Assembly (NCBI RefSeq): GCF_030547245.1
Contig: NZ_JAUOQT010000009.1
Span: 1-64,000, forward strand
Length of the DNA stretch: 64,000 bases
Source of the DNA: Oceanihabitans sp. 2_MG-2023
GTDB lineage: Bacteria > Bacteroidota > Bacteroidia > Flavobacteriales > Flavobacteriaceae
Reading direction: 5' to 3'
Shown: positions 58,426-64,000 of the stretch, piece by piece
Numbering within the stretch: the first letter of the stretch is position 1
How the letters are laid out: every line of letters begins with the position of its first letter
Translations under genes and position numbers: made by a program
The notes under the pieces: generated by a model
Told to the model about the DNA's origin: nothing
Seen by the model: only the letters and a program-made list of their open reading frames with translations
The model's database searches: none

Positions 58426-58650
58426 ATGAAATTAAACTTATTGTCTTGTGATGCTATAAGGCCAGATAAAAGAGCAATAGCCAAATGTATAACTGAGATT
58501 TCATTAAATATTGGCGAATCTTTAGCTAACGAACTAACAAGTATCTTATTAGAAGGAGATGCAGTAGATATTGAAGTTACAGATAAAAATTCTGGTTCTG
58601 CTTTACGAGCACTACGAAAATTGAGTATAGACTACGAAATTATAGAATAA
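58426..58650 (+). CDS. Small protein with a bL12-like C-terminal pattern, unknown function
   Basis: A 74-residue acidic protein (MKLNLLSCDAIRPDKRAIAK). Its helix-rich pattern (CITEISLNIGESLANELTSI, SALRALRKLSIDYEII) is similar in spacing to the ribosomal bL12 C-terminal fold, but this is an impression and not a match to a named family. It lies alone between two genes on the opposite strand. Confidence 0.7.
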   Translation: MKLNLLSCDAIRPDKRAIAKCITEISLNIGESLANELTSILLEGDAVDIEVTDKNSGSALRALRKLSIDYEIIE

Positions 58651-58689
58651 ACAAAATGCCTTCTACCTCCTTCTATGGTTCCTTAAAAA

Positions 58690-59373
58690 TCAAGGTGTAG
58701 AATTGGAAACCTGTAACATTTTACCATTAAACAATTTATTACCAGTTAGTGCAAAATCATGAATATATGTTGCCATTTGCTTTGCAGTTGTAGGTGCATC
58801 GTAATCCGGAAAGGCTTCTTTTAACATTTCGGTTTGTACTGCTCCTAAAGCTAACACATTAAATTGTGGTCCGGTTTCTTTATGTTCTTCTGCTAATAAT
58901 TCGGTTAAAGTAATTACTGCTCCTTTACTAGAACTATAGGCTGCTAGTCCAGGAAATTTTATGCTGCCTTGCACACCACCCATAGAACTAATAGTGACAA
59001 CATGACTATCTTTTTTCATAAACGGTAATGTAATTCTAGACATTTCTGCTACACCAAAGACATTGGTTTTATAAACATATTCAAAATCTTCCATGGTCGT
59101 TTCGGCAAAAGGTTTATTTAATAAGGTGCCTGCATTATTAATTAAAATGTCTACTTGTTTCCATTCGGTTTTAATGAAAGTTTCCACTTTCTTATAGTCT
59201 TCTGCTTTACATAAATCGAAAGCCATTGAGTTTATATTATCAAAATGTAGATTATTAATTGGTTGCGCATTTCTAGATAATGCTAATACATTATGTCCTT
59301 GATTTGCAAAAAGGTGAACCAGTTCGAAACCTATCCCTCTGCTTGTTCCTGTAATTATTATATTTTTACTCAT
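58690..59373 (-). CDS. Short-chain dehydrogenase/reductase
   Basis: The 227-residue protein has the NAD(P)-binding motif IITGTSRGIGFELVHLF (TGxxxGxG), the DILINNAG motif, Ser of TISSMGG and the catalytic YSSSKGA (YxxxK). Residues after beta-2 (ALSRN) suggest NADPH preference. It overlaps the M28 peptidase gene by eight bases. The substrate is unknown. Confidence 0.93.
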   Translation of the reverse strand: MSKNIIITGTSRGIGFELVHLFANQGHNVLALSRNAQPINNLHFDNINSMAFDLCKAEDYKKVETFIKTEWKQVDILINNAGTLLNKPFAETTMEDFEYVYKTNVFGVAEMSRITLPFMKKDSHVVTISSMGGVQGSIKFPGLAAYSSSKGAVITLTELLAEEHKETGPQFNVLALGAVQTEMLKEAFPDYDAPTTAKQMATYIHDFALTGNKLFNGKMLQVSNSTP

Positions 59374-60340
59374 CTTTTAGTATAACTTCTTTAGTTGGTG
59401 CATTCATCATTCCTTCAAAAGCTGGAATCATTTTATTAATAAAACTAGTCATATGCTCGTAATCCATTTTATCTGCTTCATCATCGACGTGGTGGTAATA
59501 TTCAAAATTTGTAAAATCGAATGTTGAAATTGCATGTGCAGGAATATTAAATTCACTAAAAAATGGAAAATTATCGGATCTCATGAATAAATTAAACTCT
59601 TTTGCTTTAGGAAAAAAACCAACTACTTCCTCTCCTGCATATCTATTTAAGGTTTCTGCAAAATTAGATCTTTCAAAACCACTCATGTATGCCATGGATT
59701 GATCTGCGGCTCTTGGTACACCAATCATTTCAAAATTAATCATTGTATAGGCATTTAATTTCTCTTTTTTTAGTCTTTTCGCTAAGTGAGTTGATCCTTT
59801 TAAACCTAATTCTTCTGCAGCATAAAGCGTCACAAGAATACTTCGCTTATTGGTTTTTGTTTTTGCAAAATAAGCTGCAAGTTCCATGGCAGCGATTGTT
59901 CCTGAAGCATCATCGTTAGCTCCATTAGCAATAGAATCACCGTTCACTTCTTTTGCGAAACCTATATGATCATAATGACCACCTAAAAGGATAAATTCGC
60001 TTTTTAATTTTGGGTCATTTCCTTCTACAACACCAACGATATTAAATCCTTTAATGATATTAGGATCTGTTGATTTATCAGAACTACTTTTAGATTCTAT
60101 CTCAAAATTATCTCGATAGGTCTCAAAATAAGGTTTAATGTTATTCTTTTTTAAGAAATCTTCAATATACACAGCAGCTTTTTCTATACCAATACTACCT
60201 GTTGCTCTACCTTCTAGTGCATCTGAAGCCAAATACTCCATACTTTCTTGAATCGACTTTACAGAAGGCCCTGTGCTTTTGTTTGTAGTAACACAGCTTA
60301 AAACCGAAACCAAAATTAATAATGCTAATATTTTTTTCAT
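59366..60340 (-). CDS. M28-family aminopeptidase, lipoprotein
   Basis: The 324-residue protein has a lipobox signal (LLILVSVLSCVTT; Cys16). The M28 zinc peptidase motifs are LLGGHYDHIGF, GANDDASGTIAAMEL, TLYAAEELGLKGS (catalytic Glu pair) and EYYHHVDDEADKMDY. It is upstream of, and overlaps, the SDR gene. It probably removes N-terminal residues from peptides at the outer membrane or periplasm. Confidence 0.93.
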   Translation of the reverse strand: MKKILALLILVSVLSCVTTNKSTGPSVKSIQESMEYLASDALEGRATGSIGIEKAAVYIEDFLKKNNIKPYFETYRDNFEIESKSSSDKSTDPNIIKGFNIVGVVEGNDPKLKSEFILLGGHYDHIGFAKEVNGDSIANGANDDASGTIAAMELAAYFAKTKTNKRSILVTLYAAEELGLKGSTHLAKRLKKEKLNAYTMINFEMIGVPRAADQSMAYMSGFERSNFAETLNRYAGEEVVGFFPKAKEFNLFMRSDNFPFFSEFNIPAHAISTFDFTNFEYYHHVDDEADKMDYEHMTSFINKMIPAFEGMMNAPTKEVILKDE

Positions 60341-60370
60341 GAGATTGTTTTAGAGTTTAAAGATAAAAAA

Positions 60371-60398
60371 AACCTAACTCAAATAATTGAATTAGGCT
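60371..60398 (-). terminator. Terminator after pdhC
   Basis: CCTAACTCAA (60373-60382) with TTGAATTAGG (60387-60396), one mismatch, then T's on the minus strand. It ends the pdhA-pdhC unit. Confidence 0.7.
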
Positions 60399-60415
60399 TT
60401 TGTTTTATTGCAACT

Positions 60416-60432
60416 CCTCGACTGCGCTCGGA
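60416..60432. repeat. CTCGACTnCGCTCG-type dispersed repeat, copy 2
   Basis: TCCTCGACTGCGCTCGG shares CTCGACTnCGCTCG with the copy at 4892-4911. It lies between the pdhC terminator and the end of pdhC. Confidence 0.45.
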
Positions 60433-60461
60433 ATGCCTTTATTTTAAATACAAATAATGTA

Positions 60462-62078
60462 TTATACTAGCATAGTAACAGGGTTTTCAATATACCCTTT
60501 TAAGGTTTGTAAAAACTGTGCTCCTGTTGCTCCATCCACTGTTCTGTGATCACAAGCAAGCGTTAGCTTCATCGTGTTACCCACTACAATTTTTCCTTCT
60601 TTTACTACTGGCTTTTCAACAATATTACCAACAGAAAGTATTGCCGAGTTTGGCTGATTAATAATAGATGTAAAACTTTCTATACCAAACATTCCAAGAT
60701 TTGAAATAGTAAAAGTACTTCCTTCCATTTCATCTAATGCAAGCTTTTTATTTCTTGCTTTCCCTGCATAATCTCTTACAGCAGCTCCTATTTGAGTTAA
60801 ACTTTGCTCGTTAGCAAATTTTACTACAGGAACTAATAAACCATCTGGTACAGCTACTGCAACACCAACATGTACATGATTATTTAATTGCATTCTGTCA
60901 TCAAACCATTGCGAATTTACTTGAGGATGCACTTTTAATGCTAAAGCACATGCTTTAACAATCATATCGTTATAAGATATTTTTGTATCTGGAATAGAGT
61001 TATATTGTTTTCTAAATGCGATAGCATTCTCCATATCAAACTCCACATTTAAATAATAATGTGGTGCTGTAAATTTAGATTTCGCTAGGTTTTTAGCAAT
61101 CGCTTTACGCATGTTAGAATTTGGTACCTCATCAAAATCTTCTTGTCCTGTTGGTACAAATTTACCAACGGATGTACCGGATGTAGATGGAGTAAAGTTT
61201 TCTATATCTCTTTTTATAATTCTGCCATTTTCACCAGAACCTGCTACCTGAGTTAAATTAACTCCTTTTTCTTCTGCCATTTTTTTAGCTAATGGAGAAG
61301 CTAATACTCTATCCCCCGAAGTTGTATTTGTATTAGATGGTTTAACTGCCGGTTTAGATACTGCTTTTTTAGGTGCTTCAGATTTAGTTTCTGTTGCTTT
61401 TGGTGCTTCCTCTTTTTTAGCAGCAGGAGCATCTCCTTCTACTTTAAAGTTTTTGGCTACTGCGGAAACATCTGTTCCTTTTGGACCAATGATAGCTAAA
61501 AGAGAATCAACTTTAGCAGAATCTCCTTCGTTTAGACCTATGTATAATAAAGTTCCAGATTGAAAAGACTCAAACTCCATCGTTGCTTTGTCTGTTTCAA
61601 TTTCTGCAAGTATGTCTCCTTCTTCTACTTCTTCTCCTACTTTTTTAAGCCATGTTGCAACCGTACCTTCTTCCATGGTATCGCTTAATCTTGGCATAGT
61701 AACCACAATTACTCCTTCAGGTAATTCTTGTTGTTTTTCTGAAGTAGTTGCTGTTTCGCTAGAAGTAGTTGCTTCTTCTTTTTCTTCTGTTTTTGGAGCT
61801 TCTTGATTTGCACCTGAAAGTAATGCAGAAATATCTTCTCCTTCTTCTCCTATAATTGCTAAAAGTTCATCTACTTTAGTAGTCTCTCCTTCTTGCACAC
61901 CAATGTGTAATAAAACACCTTCATGAAAAGATTCGAACTCCATCGTTGCTTTGTCGGTTTCAATTTCTGCAAGAATATCTCCTTCTTCAATTGTATCACC
62001 TACTTTTTTAAGCCACGCTGCAACAGTACCTTCTTCCATCGTGTCACTCAATCGAGGCATATTTATTATTTCTGCCAT
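60462..62078 (-). CDS. pdhC: Pyruvate dehydrogenase E2, dihydrolipoamide acetyltransferase
   Basis: The 538-residue core subunit of the pyruvate dehydrogenase complex. Two N-terminal lipoyl domains each carry the target lysine in EIETDKATMEFES (about 40-52 and 164-176). An Ala/Lys-rich linker follows, then the peripheral-subunit-binding domain (ASPLAKKMAEEKGVNLTQV). The acyltransferase domain ends with the catalytic CDHRTVDGATGAQFLQTLKG. It follows pdhA after three bases. The E1 beta and E3 genes are not in the window. Confidence 0.96.
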   Translation of the reverse strand: MAEIINMPRLSDTMEEGTVAAWLKKVGDTIEEGDILAEIETDKATMEFESFHEGVLLHIGVQEGETTKVDELLAIIGEEGEDISALLSGANQEAPKTEEKEEATTSSETATTSEKQQELPEGVIVVTMPRLSDTMEEGTVATWLKKVGEEVEEGDILAEIETDKATMEFESFQSGTLLYIGLNEGDSAKVDSLLAIIGPKGTDVSAVAKNFKVEGDAPAAKKEEAPKATETKSEAPKKAVSKPAVKPSNTNTTSGDRVLASPLAKKMAEEKGVNLTQVAGSGENGRIIKRDIENFTPSTSGTSVGKFVPTGQEDFDEVPNSNMRKAIAKNLAKSKFTAPHYYLNVEFDMENAIAFRKQYNSIPDTKISYNDMIVKACALALKVHPQVNSQWFDDRMQLNNHVHVGVAVAVPDGLLVPVVKFANEQSLTQIGAAVRDYAGKARNKKLALDEMEGSTFTISNLGMFGIESFTSIINQPNSAILSVGNIVEKPVVKEGKIVVGNTMKLTLACDHRTVDGATGAQFLQTLKGYIENPVTMLV

Positions 62079-62081
62079 AGC

Positions 62082-63080
62082 TTATAATTTATGTTGTAAA
62101 AATGGATAATCTTCTTGTTCGTAAACGACATCGTACATTACGTTTTTATCTGGATAAGGAGACTCGTCTGCAAATTTTTCACATTCGAGAACTAGAGCCT
62201 TTACTCTCTTGTCGATAACTTTAATATCGTCTTCTGAAGCATATTTTTTATCTAAAATCACCTCTTTTACTTGTGTAATAGGGTCAATTTTCTTGTATTC
62301 TTCTACTTCGTCTTTTGTTCTGTAATGTTGTGCATCACTCATAGAGTGTCCTCTATAACGATATGTTTTTAATTCTAAAAATGTTGGACCATCACCGCGA
62401 CGAGCACGTTCTAGAGCTTCATCAAAAGCTTCGGCAACTTTTATTGGGTTCATTCCATCTACAGGACCACAAGGCATTTCGTAACCTAAACCTAGTTTCC
62501 ATACATCGGTATGATTTGCAGTACGTTCTACAGAAGTTCCCATTGCGTAACCGTTGTTTTCGCAAACAAATACTACTGGTAATTTCCAAAGCATTGCCAT
62601 GTTAAAAGTTTCATGTAAAGAACCTTGTCTAGCTGCACCATCACCAAAACAGCAAATAGTTACTGCTCCTGTATTGTGATATTTATCTCCAAATGCCATT
62701 CCTGCACCTAAAGGAATTTGCCCACCAACAATACCATGACCACCATAAAATCCTTTTTCTTTTGAAAAAATGTGCATAGAACCACCAAGACCTTGTGAAG
62801 TTCCTGTTGCTTTACCAAATAATTCTGCCATTACGCGTTTAGGATCTACTCCCATTCCTATTGGTTGTACATGATTTCTATATGCAGTAATCATTTTATC
62901 TTTAGAAAGATCCATTGCATGTAAAGCTCCTGCTAATACTGCTTCTTGACCATTATAAAGATGAAGAAAACCTCTTACTTTTTGTTGGATATATACTGCA
63001 GCTAGTTTGTCTTCAAACTTTCGCCAGAATAACATATCTTCATACCATTTAAGGTATACTTCTTTAGTGATTTTTTGCAT
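62082..63080 (-). CDS. pdhA: Pyruvate dehydrogenase E1 alpha subunit
   Basis: The thiamine-diphosphate-binding subunit of E1. It has 332 residues. The TPP-binding segment is CFGDGAARQGSLHETFNMAM through CENNGYAMGTSV (GDG-X25-NN). Further motifs are YRGHSMSDAQHYRTKDEV (phosphorylation-loop region in eukaryotic homologues) and the start YEDMLFWRKFEDKLAAVY. The 5' leader contains a small ACCAAT/ATTGGT hairpin at 63118-63134. It is transcribed with pdhC. Confidence 0.97.
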   Translation of the reverse strand: MQKITKEVYLKWYEDMLFWRKFEDKLAAVYIQQKVRGFLHLYNGQEAVLAGALHAMDLSKDKMITAYRNHVQPIGMGVDPKRVMAELFGKATGTSQGLGGSMHIFSKEKGFYGGHGIVGGQIPLGAGMAFGDKYHNTGAVTICCFGDGAARQGSLHETFNMAMLWKLPVVFVCENNGYAMGTSVERTANHTDVWKLGLGYEMPCGPVDGMNPIKVAEAFDEALERARRGDGPTFLELKTYRYRGHSMSDAQHYRTKDEVEEYKKIDPITQVKEVILDKKYASEDDIKVIDKRVKALVLECEKFADESPYPDKNVMYDVVYEQEDYPFLQHKL

Positions 63081-63117
63081 TGGTAGTGCTATTAATTATA
63101 AAATTTCATTTATTAAC

Positions 63118-63134
63118 ACCAATATTACATTGGT
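63118..63134 (-). promoter_or_regulatory. ACCAAT/ATTGGT hairpin in the pdhA leader
   Basis: ACCAAT (63118-63123) with ATTGGT (63129-63134) and a 5-base loop, about 40 bases before the pdhA start. An operator or a leader hairpin is possible; nothing else supports it. Confidence 0.35.
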
Positions 63135-63251
63135 ATTCACTTTATTTTGTTGTTGCTTAATTTTGAAAAATAATAATTTTCAAAAAAAGTTCCACTAACA
63201 AAAGTAACACTTTAGTTAGGAATAAAAAAGGCAGAAAATTGTAAAATTTTC

Positions 63252-63265
63252 CGAAATCGATTTCG
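63252..63265. repeat. Perfect 14-base palindrome CGAAATCGATTTCG
   Basis: A perfect palindrome seven bases downstream of the cdd stop, next to an A/T hairpin (63235-63252). It could be part of the cdd terminator or a protein site. Confidence 0.45.
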
Positions 63266-63271
63266 ATTCGT

Positions 63272-63754
63272 CTATAGAACGGACTTATCGAATACCAAAG
63301 GCAGTAAATTAGCTAGAGACTTAGATTTTACTACTTTTCCTGTTTCTCCCATAAAATATAATTCGATGTCTTCGTCTTGTTTTATTTCATATTCTGCAAT
63401 TGCTTGTCTGCAAGCTCCACAAGGGGGAATTGGTGCAATGGTTTGATGCAAGGTAGAACCAGCCACAATAGCCATGGTTTTCATTTTTACATTTGGGTAT
63501 TTTGCTCCTGCGTAATAAATGGCAGTACGTTCGGCACATAAACCGGAAGGATAAGACGCATTTTCTTGATTACTTCCTGTTACTACTTGTCCATTTTCTA
63601 GAGCTATAGCTGCTCCAACAAGGAATTTAGAATAAGGAGCATATGCTTTTTCTCTAGCTTCCATTGCTTGCTCCATAAGCGCAGCTATATTTTTTGGCAA
63701 TTCATTAAAATCGTTATAAACAGTTAGTGTGGATTCTATTTTTATTTCTTTCAT
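63272..63754 (-). CDS. cdd: Cytidine deaminase
   Basis: The 160-residue pyrimidine-salvage enzyme deaminates cytidine and deoxycytidine. The zinc site is GLCAERTAIYYAG (first ligand Cys with catalytic Glu) and PCGACRQAIAEY (second and third ligands). N-terminal YAPYSKFLVGAAIALENG supplies the substrate loop. It lies between porV and pdhA, as commonly arranged in Flavobacteriaceae. Confidence 0.96.
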   Translation of the reverse strand: MKEIKIESTLTVYNDFNELPKNIAALMEQAMEAREKAYAPYSKFLVGAAIALENGQVVTGSNQENASYPSGLCAERTAIYYAGAKYPNVKMKTMAIVAGSTLHQTIAPIPPCGACRQAIAEYEIKQDEDIELYFMGETGKVVKSKSLANLLPLVFDKSVL

Positions 63755-63925
63755 CTATTCGTTTTTATTGCCTTTATTAGCAAGATACAACATGCAAAAC
63801 TACCTATTCTCGGTCTTGATTATAAATTCGTATTGTATGTTTCATAATTTAAAGATAAGAAAGTATTTTAGACAAAAAAACTATTGCTTTTGGCAATAGT
63901 TTTTATTGTTTATTACAGTTTACAA

Positions 63926-64000
63926 TTAATATTCTGTATATGAATCTGCTCCTAGATTAAATGCAAGAGAGAAACGTAATGTATTTTCTAGTGGGCTTTG
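63926..64000 (-). CDS. porV: C-terminal end of a PorV-like outer-membrane protein (partial)
   Basis: The last 24 codons are in frame to a TAA at 63926-63928 and read QSPLENTLRFSLAFNLGADS. This beta-strand ending matches what I recall of PorV (LptO), the shuttle protein of the type IX secretion system. Position also fits: porU-porV sits next to cdd and pdhA in Flavobacteriaceae. The bulk of the gene lies beyond the window, so the identification rests on a short tail and gene order. Confidence 0.65.
   Translation of the reverse strand, partial: QSPLENTLRFSLAFNLGADSYTEY

Overview
The window is a low-GC chromosomal segment from a member of the Flavobacteriaceae (Bacteroidota), most likely marine. 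This rests on a fused SecDF, leaders without Shine-Dalgarno sites, several promoters with the Bacteroidota -7 box TAnnTTTG, a FecR/ECF sigma/TonB-receptor triad, and a porV-like C-terminus next to cdd-pdhA-pdhC. It is mostly core genome. I see no tRNA, rRNA, insertion sequence, prophage or CRISPR array.

Layout. 1-1109: 5' part of a large secreted protein on the minus strand, cut by the window edge. 1.3-6.3 kb: plus-strand run folE, cysS, yidD, lgt, a DUF192 lipoprotein and a hydrolase. 6.3-8.2 kb: an unknown probable outer-membrane protein, then a structured repeat RNA. 8.2-17.9 kb, minus strand: secDF, a small SecD-like protein, mdh, a TPR lipoprotein, gyrB and asnB. 18-25 kb: DUF2911, queE, a HerA-like ATPase, a YitT-type membrane protein, cupin, hydrolase, an RluF-type pseudouridine synthase and a VOC protein. 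25-28 kb, minus strand: ffh, folD and a TIGR02206-like membrane protein. 28.3-34 kb: an envelope signalling locus. 34-40 kb: UDG-like protein, ribosomal protein THX, yaaA, a second structured repeat RNA, rluD, a PASTA protein, ddl and coaD. 40-46.4 kb: SulP transporter, M14 peptidase, Nudix, pyrE, SRPBCC and birA. 46.4-51.6 kb: rsfS, ftsH, LUD protein, cdsA, psd, ACBP and SdpI, an envelope-lipid cluster. 51.7-58.2 kb: PafA-type phosphatase, MlaE/MlaF-type ABC pair, DUF389, mannose-1-P guanylyltransferase and SprT-like protease. 58.4-64 kb: small unknown protein, SDR, M28 peptidase, pdhC, pdhA, cdd and the end of a porV-like gene.

The most interesting region is 28.2-34 kb. An ECF sigma factor, a FecR anti-sigma factor and an STN-type TonB receptor sit beside a divergently transcribed LamG lipoprotein with repeated domains and a 13-residue polyaspartate tract. 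The fecR operon and the lipoprotein gene share a bipartite upstream motif, CAAGGTAGG-N17-TGTTATA, with identical spacing and correct orientation toward each gene. I infer that this is the promoter of the local sigma factor, which would make the lipoprotein a regulated part of the surface-signalling circuit.

Second are two copies (7974-8133 and 36255-36369) of a structured element closed by a GCGTT/AACGC stem, possibly the Flavo-1 RNA family or a relative. Other signals are a CCAC/GTGG mini-hairpin just upstream of both ddl and ftsH, an ftsH terminator that overlaps the next promoter, a SecD-like gene next to secDF, and several families of small dispersed palindromes.
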